A stretch of 33,411 bases of DNA from Serpula lacrymans var. lacrymans S7.9 (GCF_000218685.1 NW_006763300.1:1584980-1618390), one strand, 5' to 3'; counted from the stretch's first letter, positions 19,501 through 30,935 are shown. The notes: generated by a model from the letters alone, not told the origin. Made by a program: numbers and translations.

Positions 19501-19909
19501 ATTAGTACCTTTGATATTTTATTATTTCGATGTTGAAATTTACTTCTTTGAAAGTAAACTCTTCTTCATTTACAACTTGGATAGGATTCTCATGGTTTGA
19601 TCCTTCTTTGGTAACCTATTTTTTTTCTTTATAGTAAGTCATCTGGTGTATAGATATTGCTAATTACGTATATACACTATCAAGCATATTAGTATTTCCA
19701 TTCAATATTTTATCAACATGATTAAGCATCACCAGTACATTGCTTATAATGTGTGATGTAGTCTGATTTGTTGTCAAAGACAGCTTGACAGATTTGGCAG
19801 TTGAACATCTTGTATGACGTGAGAGTTGGTGTTGATAGTGGTAAGAGGAAGAGAAGCGTGTGAATGGTACCTTGATATTCAGTATCTTAATTGAGAAGTT
19901 GCCTATAAG
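19501..19909. other. upstream region of the OrsD-like pseudogene
   Basis: No gene recognised. The minus-strand frame at 19664-19921 has no recognisable motif and ends in the adjacent repeat. Confidence 0.4.
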
Positions 19910-20020
19910 CTGTGCATGCACAACCCCTGATTAGGAAGTTGTGCATGTGACTAAGCAGGTTGTGCATAGGGCTGTGCATGCGCAACCCCCAGAAAGGAAG
20001 TTGTGCATGTGACTAAGCAG
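19910..20020 (+). repeat. two tandem 49-bp hairpin units, 62-bp period
   Basis: Units at 19910-19958 and 19972-20020 start CTGTGCATGC(A/G)CAAC and end GTTGTGCATGTGACTAAGC-AG. In unit 1 CATGCACAAC and GTTGTGCATG form a perfect 10-bp hairpin; unit 2 has one change in the left arm that still permits G-U pairing. Confidence 0.85.
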
Positions 20021-20043
20021 TTTGCAAATTAAACATTTTATTC

Positions 20044-20456
20044 ACAAGTCTTTTTCTAATAATATATGTCTGCAACCTTACACTCAGAGATATCACATAT
20101 TATACATGTCACTTCTCATTTATAATCTCAGTACTCTATAACATCAAACTTGGACTGAGAAATATTTTCCACTAACTTCTCAGTTGTATTTGTAGTAATC
20201 TTAGACTGAGAAATGATTAGTGATCAAGATCACTATCAGACTTTTTATATATTACAAGTCTTTTTCTCAGTCATATATGACTGTAATCTTGGACTGAGAG
20301 ATATTTTCCACTAATTTCTCAGTTTTAATTGTAGTATCCTTGTACTAAGAGATGATTAATGATCAAGATCACTATCAGACTTTTTCAATATGTTACAAGT
20401 CTTTGTTCTCAGTTGTGTATTACTTCAACCTTGGACTGACATATATTTTCAACCAT
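20044..20456 (+). repeat. tandem repeat, about 2.6 units near 140-210 bp
   Basis: Units begin CAAGTCTTTTTCT at 20044 and 20256, with a shorter one CAAGTCTTTGTTCT at 20396. Shared blocks include TTGGACTGAGA, ATTTTCCACTAA and the palindromic TGATCAAGATCACTATCAGAC. Unit 1 contains extra sequence. Confidence 0.75.
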
Positions 20457-20459
20457 TGA

Positions 20460-21426
20460 CATCAACAAATGTGAGTGATACTTCTACTGGAATAGCTTCA
20501 GTGATTTGCTGTCCAGAAAAGTCCCCCAGTCTAGTCCAATATAACGCTGATTTGGTGGGTGCCCTCGTTCAGTGGTTTTAAGTAGAGGAAAACTGCACGG
20601 CACACATCAGCTTAACGGCCTATTTGGCATTGCGTAGATGGAGCAAGGACTTAGTGAAATCAGACAAAAATATATATACTGGTGATACATTGATACATGT
20701 ATTCTAATGCTGGCATAGCAGCTATACAACCTGAACAAGGCCAATGGTGTTACAATAACACAATTTTTGGACCTTTCCTTTCTTTTCATTCTCCGCTTTA
20801 ACCTTGTACTTTAGCTTTCACACATGGTGCCACGCGGCACTTCCCCTTTTGTTCAAACTCCTCTTTCTCGCACCGCGTTGCCTTCTTCTTATTTTAGATA
20901 CAACTCTCTCACACAGTGGAGCTGGTCATGCGGGCTAGGCCCCATGACATCATCAGCCACTGTCTCTATCAACTGTATAGTACACATGTACAAACAACCC
21001 TGTAGTAGTATATATACCCCAATAGATCCAGGAGACTCCTCAGCGAGTCCTCCTGTTGTATACCAACTAACTCTCTGCAGCCCAAGGGGTAACCACTCCC
21101 TCTTCATTATCTTTATAGTGTGTTCTTGTGTGCGCCAGAGTAACTAACTCTTGGTTGTTACAAATGGCTTTCACAAGAACGACAAGCTCTTGTCCGAGGG
21201 ATTATTGAAGGCCATCCTAATCTCCAGCATTGGTCAACAGGGCCCCGAGAATACCAAGTTGACAGCTGGATACACTCACTAGCAGGTGTGTCCCAGCTAC
21301 AGGTTGTTCTTGCAGGAGTCTGAGACATGTTTTGGAGGTGGAAGTATATTATGATTATATTGATAATATATCTACAGTACAGTCTCGCTCTGATGGATTT
21401 GGACTAATAAGAAACTACAAAGACTC
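20460..21426 (+). pseudogene. unidentified Agaricomycete gene fragment split by solo LTR S3 and cut by copia
   Basis: The first block reads SLVQYNADLVGALVQWF, a TAA stop, then TAYLALRRWSKDLVKSDKN and YTGDTLIHV. After a one-base shift the frame gives SNAGIAAIQPEQGQW. Removing S3 and one AATGG copy continues directly as LSQERQALVRGIIEGHPNL, then STGPREYQVDSWIHSLAGV. A second shift near 21320 leads to YYDYIDNISTVQSRSDGFGL up to the copia insertion point. I do not know the family. It is clearly a former protein, because the frame rejoins across the LTR. It has one stop, two frameshifts and two insertions. Confidence 0.6.
20748..21162 (+). mobile_element. solo LTR S3 (415 bp), TSD AATGG
   Basis: Starts TGTTACAATAACAC, ends GGTTGTTACA, flanked by AATGG at 20743-20747 and 21163-21167. 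It has a TATATATACCCC promoter-like block near 21011. Its excision restores the interrupted gene frame. Confidence 0.92.
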
Positions 21427-21746
21427 TGTTAGTTTTGGTGATTCTGCACCTTTGTGCTACCTATATATTTTCATTCCTTTCTCTGTCTATTCTTCTATCA
21501 TTCACTATTGATTGTGTTCTCTATTATTTCGCCTTTGTGGCTGCTTTGTTTACCTTTGTTTACAAAACTTCGGACAGTACTGCAGAGTCCAATGCTTCCT
21601 ATTCTCTAGTTACTCACATTGGACTCTAGGTACTGTATACCTGTCATACTCTCTAATAAGTTAGTTACTCACATTGGACTCTAGTTCCAGTCCCTGATTG
21701 CTCTCAGCAAGTGGCTAGACACTTCCTTCAAGCTTTGTTCTTAATA
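21427..21746 (+). repeat. copia 5' LTR
   Basis: TGTTAG...TTAATA; identical to the 3' LTR. The last base is ambiguous by one G, because the next base is G in both the PBS and the TSD. Contains a direct repeat of AGTTACTCACATTGGACTCT about 55 bp apart (near 21607 and 21662). A likely promoter is CTATATATTTTC near 21460. Confidence 0.93.
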
Positions 21747-21763
21747 GGTTATGAGCCCTGTGC
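21747..21763 (+). other. primer-binding site complementary to the initiator tRNA-Met anticodon arm
   Basis: GGTTATGAGCCCTGTGC abuts the LTR. Its complement contains GGGCTCATAACC, which matches the anticodon stem-loop of eukaryotic initiator tRNA-Met (CAU anticodon followed by AA), not the tRNA 3' end. Drosophila copia and yeast Ty5 are primed by a half-tRNA of this kind, so the same mechanism is likely here. Confidence 0.75.
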
Positions 21764-22912
21764 TCTAGCCATCTTCCTGACCTCATATCTCACCATCCAA
21801 GCGTCCTACTGCTTATCCATCGTAACCATCGTCTTCTGGGACTCTTATTATCTCATCCATCACCTCAGATTACTCTGATCTCATCTTGATCTCCAACAAC
21901 AACTCCTTGTTGCAAGTTACCCCCATTTCGGACGCTTTTTTGGTCTTATCTGCACCATATCTCACCCAATCCTTATCTGATCGTCCTGTAACTTCTACCA
22001 TCGTCTTCTACGGCCTAAATAACCCTAGGAGACCTGTCAGAGCGGTTGGATTTGAGCTGGATCTTTCTGTGAGCCTTCATCATCATTTGATCACCTTTTG
22101 GCCCCCTATTCCATATCTCCACATCCTGTGCTCGGATCTTGGCCCTATTTGAGCCATCTACTACCCTATACTATTGCACTTTACACCCTCAATTTGGGGG
22201 CAATCCATCCACTCCATCGTCCTCTGTGAAGTTCGCATTTTTGGCACTTTCACCCTTATTGGACCCCTATTGCATATCTCCACATCCTGTGCTTCACTTC
22301 TTGTGATATTTGGGCCATCTATTACTCTATAAAAATGTTCCCTATACCTCTGATTTGGTGGCAATCCATCCATCTTATCTGTCTCTGCATCAATTTCGAC
22401 TTTTTGCCCTATTTTTTGCTTTTTGGCATATCTGGTGTGTGCATAAAGCTCCAATCTTCTCTACTCTGTCCATTATCGGATAGAACAAGCCTATAGACTG
22501 TGAAGCTCGCCTGCATTGCCTCAGTTTGCTGTTGCCTAGAGCCTCTCTCAGTCTGCGGTGTTTGGGGAGCTTAAGTCACTTTGTTGACTCATATACAAGC
22601 CCTATTAACCAACACTGTCTCGAGGCAATTTCTCTGTTAATATCAGTGTGGAATTGATGGGGGAACACAGGCGTAACCCTGTAGCAGCACTAGGAAGCCT
22701 TAGCACCCTCCTGGATCGCTTTTGGACACTTTTTAGACCCTATTTGGACCTATCCTTGCGCTTTCTGACCCTCTCCATATCCTCTCTCTACCGCCTCACC
22801 ATCTTATCTGCTCGCCTCCTACTGTTGCCCATTGTCTTTGCCACTATTCCATCGCCTATAGCCGTCTCCTACATCATTTATCATTGCTCTATTGTCTTAT
22901 ACAACACCCATC
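21764..22912 (+). other. copia leader with an imperfect internal duplication
   Basis: About 1.15 kb between PBS and gag, pyrimidine-rich and without a convincing gene. Two diverged copies of a roughly 160-bp unit start near 22098 and 22257 and share CATATCTCCACATCCTGTGCT-type and GGCAATCCATCCA blocks. Confidence 0.6.
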
Positions 22913-25900
22913 ATGTCTGACTCTGATCCCAAGTTCCATCCCTTGTCTGGCATTAACTACCCCCAGTGGAGTGGTGAAATGCAAGCTTGGTTGATGACCA
23001 AGGGACTGTGGAGGCTCGTCTCTGGCGCTGAAAAGTGTCCTGGGACTGACGCTGAAGCAATAGAGAAATGGGAGTTGAGAGCTGAAAAGGCTGCTGGTGC
23101 ATTATACCTCAATGTCACCAAAGAGCAGCGCATTCATCTTGATGGCATCATTGATGATCCTGTCAAGATCTGGGAGAAACTGGCAATTGTGCACGTCTCT
23201 AAGAAGCCTGGGACGAGATTTAATGCCTATGACGACTTCTTCTCTATCAGAAAGAAAGAGGACGAGTCCCTGCAGTCTCTCATGACCAGAATTGACGAAG
23301 GCATGCATCAGATTCAAAATTTTCGTCCTACTGGCTTCTCATTGTCTGAATTGGACAATGAATTGACATGCATGGCCATGATTAGGGCGCTTCCTGATCA
23401 ATATTCCCACTTCACTTTATCTCTACTACTTCTGGGCACCTTGGACAAGACCCAGCTCAGGGATGCTTTCCTTGCTGAAGAGGTCAATCACTGTCGTCGT
23501 GCTGAAGTCAATTCTGCCTTGCATTCTTCGTCTACCACTGCCAATAGCACCTGCACCCATCCTAACTGCCATCATTGCAACCAATCCACCACCTCTACTC
23601 GCGTTCAGTGTGATTTCTGTGGTTTACTTGGTCATACCCAAGACAAATGCCACAGATACATTGCTAGTCACCAACAGGCAGTGGAGGGTGCTAAGAATCG
23701 CTACAAGCGTGGCAATAAGGCTCAGGCAGGCTCCAGCAACTCTCAGAATACCTTTCAGCAGCCCAAATCTTCGCCCAACAATGCCAATTCATCTACTGTG
23801 GTCACTGAATCAGCTGGAAATGCAAGTCTTTGTTCCATTCATCCCTCTGATCCTCATTGCCCTCTCTAACTTGATGCTGATATTGATTGGAATGCAGACA
23901 CAGGCGCCACTTCTCATATGACACCTCATCGTCATTGGGTGCACCACTATACCCCATATCGTGTGCCAATCAAGCTGGCTGATCACACTGTTGTCTATTC
24001 AGCTGGTGTTGGTACTGTGGTGTTTAATCCTGTGATGAATGGCAAAGTGGCTAGGGCTGTGGAATTCTCTAGAGTGCTCCATGTACCAGATCTTCGAAAT
24101 AATCTCCTCTCAGTCTTGTATTTAACTCGTCAAAGTGGTTTCAATGTCACTATTTCGTCTCATTCCATGTCCTTTATGCGTGACAACACTCTCTTGTTCA
24201 CTGCAACTATCAATGACAACAATGCAGCATTCCTTGATGGATCTACTGCTGCTTGTGTTGAATTGGGACATTTTACTGTGACTATACCACTTGATTTGAT
24301 GCTCTGGCATCGCAGATTGGCTCACCACCATCATGCTGATGTCAAGAGACTGATACAGAGAGATCTGGTCACTGGGCTTACACTGGAATCCAAGGCTGCT
24401 CCTGATCCTGTCTGTGAACCGTGCTTGTCTGGCAAGATGCATGCCAATCCATTCCCCTCATCTGATACTCGCTCTGCTCATCCTTTGGACCTCATCCATT
24501 CTGATGTACACCAAGTCTCTTCCCCCACATTCTCTGGTTATCGCTACTGGGTCACCTTCATTGACGATCACAGTCGATTCCGTGTTGTTGTGCCTCTCAA
24601 GGCCAAGTAAGATGTCTTTGATGCTTTCAAGAGATTCAAGGCTTATGCTGAGACTCAATTGGAGCGTAAAATCAAGGCTCTGCGCGATGACAAAGGGGGA
24701 GAGTACATGTCCAAGGAATTTGAGCAATTTACAGATGACCATGGGATTGTCAGACAGCATACCACCAGAAATCGTCCTCAGCAGAATGGTGTGGCAGAGC
24801 GAGCAAACAGACTTCTGACTGAGCGTATCACTGCCATGTTATCAGAGTCTGCATTGCCTAACAGCTTCTGGGGTGAATGTCTGTCCGCTTTGGTGCATGT
24901 CTGGAACAGGTGTCCCACTGATGCAGTGGCCCATGCCACTCCATTTGAGTTGTGGTATGGACGCAAGCCTGACATGTCTCACCTTCGCGTTTGGGGCTGC
25001 ACTGCCTATGTGCATGTGCAAAAGGACAAAAGAGGCGTCTTTGGCTCTCATATGGAGAAATGCTTGTTTATTGGTTACCCTGAGGGGTACAAGGGATGGA
25101 AATTCTACAATCCTACCACCAAGCGCACTGTTATCTCTGAGAGAGCTGATTTTGATGAGCGCTACTTCCCTGGCTTGAAGAGGTCTTCTGACAATGTCCC
25201 GCCTCCACCTCCCACTCCACCTTCGCTATCCATGCCATTGGGCCTGATTGAGGATGTCCCTGCACCAGGTCCAGGGGGAGATATGGGCCCACCAGCTGCG
25301 CTTCAGCAGCCTCAGCCATTGCCTGACAATGGGCCTCATTTGGACCTTGATGCAAAACCACCTGTGAATCAACCTCCTGAGCTTCCAAATCACCCTCCTC
25401 ATCGCTCACCTTCTCCTGACTTGCCTATTGCACCGAGACGCCCTGTAAGGGCTAGGAGACCACCTAGACCATGGTGGCTTCAACACAGACAACCTACTCC
25501 TGCCATTGAGAGTGATGACAGTGATTCTGAGGCAGTTGATGATGAAGTGGCACACTTTGGAGACTCTGCTGAGCCTAGGTCATTTGCAGATGCAATGAAG
25601 CGTCCTGATGCAGATAAATGGAGAGAGGCAGCCATGGAAGAGCTTCAAGCTCATGAGCGCAATGGTACTTGGTCACTAGTGGAACTACCTCCTGGAGTCA
25701 AGGCTATTGGTGGCAAGTGGGTCTTCAAGATCAAGCGCAACTCAGATGGCACTGTTGAGCGCTACAAGGCCAGATATGTGGCCAAAGGTTATAACCAGCG
25801 CCCTGGCTTTGATTTCCTCGAAATATTTGCACCTACTGTCCGCATATCATCCATCAGAGTTGTCCTTGCCATTGCAGCCATCCACAACCTCCATTTACGC

Positions 25901-27145
25901 TCCATTGACATTTCCCATGCATTTCTGAATGGAGTCATAGATGTCAAGGTCTACATGCATCAGCCAGAGGGATTCCATCAGGGTCCTCGCAATCTTGTTT
26001 GCCAGTTGGACAAGGCCATCTATGGGACAAAGCAGGGAGGCAGAATGTGGAACCAGAAGATGCACACTGTGCTTGAAAAACTCGGATTCAAGCGTACTTA
26101 TTCAGACTCTGCCATCTATGTCTTTAACAGAGCTGATGTGCGTATTATCCTGCCTGTCTTTGTTGATGACATGACACTGGCATCCACTTCTACTTCTGCA
26201 CTTGACCAAGCTGTCAAGGACCTCTCCCTGCACTTTAAGCTTCGTGATCTTGGCCCTACTTCTTACCTACTTGGCATTTCCATCACTAGAGACCTAAGTA
26301 ATTGCACCATCTCCCTCTCCCAACATCAGTACACTCTGGACATTCTGGAGCGCTTTGGCATGAAGGATTGCAAGCCTGTGTCCACTCCCATGGATCCTGG
26401 TTTGCGCCTCACCAAGGACATGTCTCCCAAAACATCCAGTGATGCTGCTTTGATGAAGGACATTCCCTACCTTGCTGCTGTTGGTGCTCTGATGTATCTG
26501 GCCACTACCACTCGTCCTGACATTGCCTACACTGTTGGAGTCCTTGCCAGATATAACTCTAATCCTGGTCTTACTCACTGGAGCGCTGTCAAGCACTTGT
26601 TCCACTACTTGCAAGGCACCCTTGATCATTCCCTTGTCCTTGGTCCTGATCCCAATTCCACTGAACTCTTCACCACTTTCTCTGATGCTGATCATGGTGG
26701 TGACAAGGACTCTGGTCGTTCTACTGGTGCCTATATTGTCAAGATGGGATCTGGTGCTGTCTCCTGGAGCTCCAAGCTTCAGAACATTGTTGCTCTGTCC
26801 ACCACTGAAGCAGAATACATTGCTGCTGTTGAGGCTGGCAAAGAGATTTGCTGGATGCGAAATTTGTTGAAGGAAATGGGATATCCTATCACCTCTCCTT
26901 CCACCCTTCATATTGACAACCAATCTGCCATCTCTGTATCCAAGAACCCTGAGCACCATGGTCGGATGAAACACCTTGATCTGCGATGGCATTGGTTGAG
27001 AGATGTTGTTGACTCTGGGCAGATTGCTCCTAACTTTGTTCCCACTGCTGAAATGCCTGCAGACTTGTTGACCAAGGCTCTTGCCAAGCCTAAAGTGGAA
27101 GTGTTCAGGAAGATGATGGGACTTATTAGATCAGGGGGGAGCTGA
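22913..27145 (+). pseudogene. copia gag-pol polyprotein, one frame interrupted by two TAA codons
   Basis: From the ATG at 22913 a single frame of 1411 codons reaches the TGA at 27143-27145. Gag (residues 1-318) has a CCHC knuckle CDFCGLLGHTQDKC at about 233-246. A TAA at 23867-23869 separates it from protease (DTGATSHM, D at about 329). Integrase has the HHCC zinc region (WHRRLAHHHH, CEPCLSGK) and a core starting LIHSDVH. A second TAA at 24608-24610 falls inside the integrase core, before the PQQNGVAERANRLL block that carries the catalytic Glu. Reverse transcriptase has WVFKIKRN, KARYVAKGYNQ and the active site FVDDM (about 26159-26173). RNase H shows FSDADHGGD and STTEAEYIA. Everything else is intact. 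The first stop sits where a gag/pol switch would be useful, the second would destroy integrase. Confidence 0.92.
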
Positions 27146-27174
27146 TGCTTGGGAGGTGCAGCATCAGGGGGGAG
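27131..27174 (+). other. duplicated polypurine tract before the copia 3' LTR
   Basis: TCAGGGGGGAG occurs directly before the LTR (27164-27174) and again 32 bp upstream (27131-27142 region), where it encodes the last residues of pol. Only the proximal copy is adjacent to TGTTAG, as expected of the plus-strand primer. Confidence 0.75.
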
Positions 27175-27494
27175 TGTTAGTTTTGGTGATTCTGCACCTT
27201 TGTGCTACCTATATATTTTCATTCCTTTCTCTGTCTATTCTTCTATCATTCACTATTGATTGTGTTCTCTATTATTTCGCCTTTGTGGCTGCTTTGTTTA
27301 CCTTTGTTTACAAAACTTCGGACAGTACTGCAGAGTCCAATGCTTCCTATTCTCTAGTTACTCACATTGGACTCTAGGTACTGTATACCTGTCATACTCT
27401 CTAATAAGTTAGTTACTCACATTGGACTCTAGTTCCAGTCCCTGATTGCTCTCAGCAAGTGGCTAGACACTTCCTTCAAGCTTTGTTCTTAATA
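27175..27494 (+). repeat. copia 3' LTR
   Basis: Identical to the 5' LTR over 320 bp and followed by the TSD GACTC. Confidence 0.95.
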
Positions 27495-27529
27495 GACTCA
27501 TCTGACCCAACATGAGGCAGGCATAGTGA

Positions 27530-29113
27530 TTAGTATAGAGTTTTTGCTGAGTGCTGAGCCCCAGTGAAAAGTTGTTCTATATAAATCTGTATAATTCGTG
27601 CAAATGACGCATCAATGCAAAAAACTAACAGGTTAGCTGACTTTGGAATCAAATATTGATGTATATATAATTGTATCAGCCTGTCATCAGGGCATTTAAT
27701 TGACAGAACAGCCCCAGTAGCAAAATCAGAAGAGTTGGTTTCTAGCCAGAACTCTTTGTCTAATTCTGGAAATGCTAAAATGGGCGCTGTTGTAAACACC
27801 TGTTTAGGCTTATCAAAAGCTTCTTGTTCTTTGGCGCCCCAATGCCAAACAATGTTCTTTTTAGTGAGATCATTCAACGGTCTCGTTATCTTTGCAACAT
27901 TTTTGACAAATCTTCGGTAAAAGTTGCCTAAGCCAAGGAAGGCCCTAACTCCTTTGACGCGAGTGGGTTCAGGCCAGTCCAAAATAGCTTGAACTTTCAC
28001 TTTCTCAGGATCCATCCTGATTCTGTTCTGGCTTATTATCATATCGAGGAAGTCTACTTCCTTCACTTTAAAATTATATTTTTTGGGTTTGACAAATAGG
28101 TCCCGATCCTGTAAGCGTTGAAGGACTTCTTGCATGATCCTATCATGCTCAGCCTCATTGTCTAACTTTGTAAATATTAATAAATCGACAATGTAAATGA
28201 CGACACAGTTCTCCATATCCACAAAGATCTCATTCATCATGTTCTGAAAGGTCGCCAGTGAATTGGTCAACCCAAAGAACATAATGAGGGGCTCAAAAGA
28301 TCCTCGGTGGCACGTGAACGCAGCCTTCCAAGCATCTTCCTCTTTGATGCGTACATTATTGTATCCCCATCTGAGATCCATCTTTGTTAAGATCTTGGCA
28401 CCAGCCAATTTGTCTACTAGCTGACTGATCAAAGGCAGCGGATACACATTTTTAACCGTGTGCTCATTCACGTAACAATAGTCCATAATCATTGGCTCCT
28501 TACCATCCTTTTTAGGAATGAAGAACACTGGGGACATCATAGGGCTTTTGGAAGGTCTGATGTAACCCTTCCTAAGCTGCTCATCTATGAAACTTGATAC
28601 CTCATCTCTTTCTGGAGCAGGGAGTGGTATCATATGTCCTTTTCTCGGTTTGAAGGTGTCCTTCAAATCTATAGCATGGTCCCAAGGCTTAGCCTCTGGG
28701 AAGCGCTCTGATTTATGTTTTGAAAAGACTTTCCAGAAGTCATGGTACTCGGGAGGTACCAGCCTCTTAATCTCTTCTTCGGGTTTTACCTCATCATTGT
28801 CATCGTTGATCTTTTCTAAAGGTCTGAGCTCGTAAACGTGACTAGCGTTTAACTTTTCAAGACGCTTATTGTGATGGACGTGATTTGGTTTACCCAAGTT
28901 TACACATTCCTGAGGGCAACGTGACAATGTGACAACCCCTGTCTGCCAGTCACTCTCAGGATTGTGTTTAAATAGCCAGGTCCAGCCCAAGATTAAATTA
29001 ATCTTCCCTAGTTGGGTAGCTTTGGCGGTGACTTGTTCTCTGTGTCCTTGGTACTAGACAACAAAAGAACATTTGTGTGTGATACAGCCGTCCACGTTAA
29101 GTGTACCGTTGTC
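27530..29113 (-). pseudogene. Ty3/gypsy pol fragment: protease tail, reverse transcriptase, start of RNase H
   Basis: On the minus strand NGTLNVDG (protease region) leads through a stop near 29054 to GHREQVTAKATQLGKINLIL and GWTWLFKHNPE. The RT begins PPEYHDFWKVF and contains PLPAPERDEVSSFIDEQLRKG, FFIPKKDGK, ILTKMDLRWGYNNVRI and FFGLTNSLATFQNMMN. The active site reads YIVD instead of Y-x-DD (GTC at 28187-28189), so a catalytic Asp is lost. RNase H starts with ETNSSDFATGAVLS, where the first catalytic Asp of the usual ETDASD is Asn. After that the frame degenerates to a stop at 27530. Integrase is absent. This fragment lies next to copia and is cut from its gag by R copy 2. Confidence 0.92.
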
Positions 29114-30935
29114 GATGATAAGAACTGCTGTTAGAAAAACCACACACAAAAACAAACTAACACACAATCCTCCCAGATTCCACGGAACTTGTTTATGGGC
29201 TTTGCCTCCTAGAACAGTGGAGTGGTCTGGTTGTTTGTGGGGTGGTACGTATAACAATCCTTCAAAGTAAAACCCAGAGATGTATGGGTGTGGGTTTTGA
29301 GGAGGAGGGATAGTTGGAGTGTAGAAAGATAGGGGCTTTGTGGCTAGTATAAATGAGCACTAACTTGCTAATTGTAGCACAAGGTAGGTTTGAGAATGAC
29401 AATGTGATGAGGTGACAAAGTTCCCAGTGATAGCAGGCTCCCGACGCACAGACTGTAGTGCTCAGAAAGATTCTAATCAAAAGGGATGATAATCACTTTC
29501 AAAAAAAAAGTGACAAGTGATGATGACAGCAGTTAACAGTGGTAGCAGTGGGAAGTATTGTGACCACACTGGATCACAAGTAGCAGAGTAGTGAACTTGA
29601 GATTTAGAGAAAAAGTCTGGATTTGAGTTCTTGTTTTTTTACAAGGTAAAATACAGGGGTTTATATAGTAAAAGAAAAGTAGGCTATGCACAGTATAGCT
29701 GTGCAAAAAGAATGAACAAGAACATGAAGGAAGGAATGTATGCTGATAAATCCTGTGTAGGTAGTACAGGATAAGATTGTCGAGAAAAGGAAAAGAAAGG
29801 GATAGAACAATGAATGCTGTGAGCCATGTCACAGGTTTGTACAGCCATAAAGTAAAGTCCAATAGCAAAAAGAGAGCAGGAAAATCATGATGTCATGGGA
29901 AGATGCAGTAAAAAAAGGGCAAGGCAAAACACTATCAGTATCAACACAGTTCCTTTATTGTCAGTCAGGCATTCTAAAAAAATATGTGTCCATAAAATGA
30001 TTCAAAAATCAAAAATAATCGCACTGTAAATAAATGTTCTGCTGAAAAAAAAGAAACTGGAGCCACCGGTCCACCACCTAGTCCAAATCCGACAGTTCCA
30101 TGGCCTTACCAATGGACTGGTTGTGTTGGACCACCTGGTCAAATGAGGGAGGGAGAGGAGTAGTCCCAATTTGGAAGAAGTGAGTCCCAGGCAGCATGTG
30201 GTAGATGTAGCTGTAGCAAAGACAATGGATGAAAGATAAGTGTACCCAAGTGAATGGGACAGCAATGAACATGGGCAACGCAAGGGGATAAACCTTCTCC
30301 AGCTCAAAAACTACCCACCCACGCTCCAACCAGGCAAGACGAGCGGCCAATGTTTTGATAGTATATGATGGCAGATTGACGTCATGAAGATGGACCTGTT
30401 GCCCTATTTGGACTGGCTGCCAGGGCTTTGCTGATATCAGCAGTGGCACGTGGTAGTTGACGGATTGGCAATGGAAGCGGATAGGAAGTGGTGACATCAG
30501 AAATGGTGGGGAAGCAAAGAAGATGAGGAGGAGGAGGAGGGTGGAGGTGACAAGGAGGTGAACTAAAATAGGGATTCAGAAACAACCGTCAGGTGAGAAT
30601 AAAAACGAGAGTAAGGGACCCATGGTGGGGCTAGGCAAAGGAAGGGAAGTGAAGGAAACGACAAAAGTGAGGGCGCAATGCAATATGTAGCCAGTGGCGA
30701 TACAAAAAATTTGCCGAAATGCCAAAACGCAGAAAGTACCAAATGGAAAAGCAAAGGTGAGTGTGACTGGATTGCCTAATAGAGGTGGTGCTGATCAGCC
30801 ACAAGTTTGAAAAAGGCAATATTAATTACTATTCCACGTGGCACTGTGCCTGTGTGGCACAAAGGCGAGTCTTTTTGAATATTCGCTTCGTTATTGACAC
30901 CTGTCCATGCTACCAATCAACTTTGGTGCATGACA
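29114..30935 (-). mobile_element. LTR-like repeat R, copy 2
   Basis: Minus strand: TGTCATGCACCAAAG to TTCTTATCATC. The flanks CTGTC (30936 side) and TTGTC (29113 side) agree at 4 of 5 bases and could be a decayed TSD. It carries the same 139-codon ORF and TATATAAACCCCTGTA-type promoter as copy 1. It separates the gypsy gag remnant from the pol remnant. Confidence 0.7.
30078..30497 (-). CDS. 139-aa ORF of repeat R, copy 2
   Basis: Nucleotide-identical to the ORF at 16439-16858: same start MSPLPIRFHC, same hydrophobic centre, same end ELSDLD. Function unknown; position in U3 of the putative LTR. Confidence 0.4.
   Translation of the reverse strand: MSPLPIRFHCQSVNYHVPLLISAKPWQPVQIGQQVHLHDVNLPSYTIKTLAARLAWLERGWVVFELEKVYPLALPMFIAVPFTWVHLSFIHCLCYSYIYHMLPGTHFFQIGTTPLPPSFDQVVQHNQSIGKAMELSDLD

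Larger units (their letters stand above)
21427..27494 (+). mobile_element. complete Ty1/copia retrotransposon (6068 bp), TSD GACTC
   Basis: Two LTRs of 320 bp (21427-21746 and 27175-27494) are identical by my base-by-base reading. GACTC flanks the element at 21422-21426 and 27495-27499. The internal region has a PBS directly after the 5' LTR, a long leader, gag-pol in one frame with the copia order PR-IN-RT-RNaseH, and a purine-rich tract before the 3' LTR. The element is the youngest datable insertion in the window. It is probably not autonomous as it stands, because two in-frame TAA codons interrupt gag-pol. Confidence 0.95.

Noticed and set aside
24602..24614. Splice donor GTAAG at the second copia stop
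   Set aside because: The sequence right after the stop is in-frame integrase, so no intron is needed or supported.
26294..26992. 232-codon minus-strand ORF
   Set aside because: Antisense shadow of the copia reverse transcriptase and RNase H.
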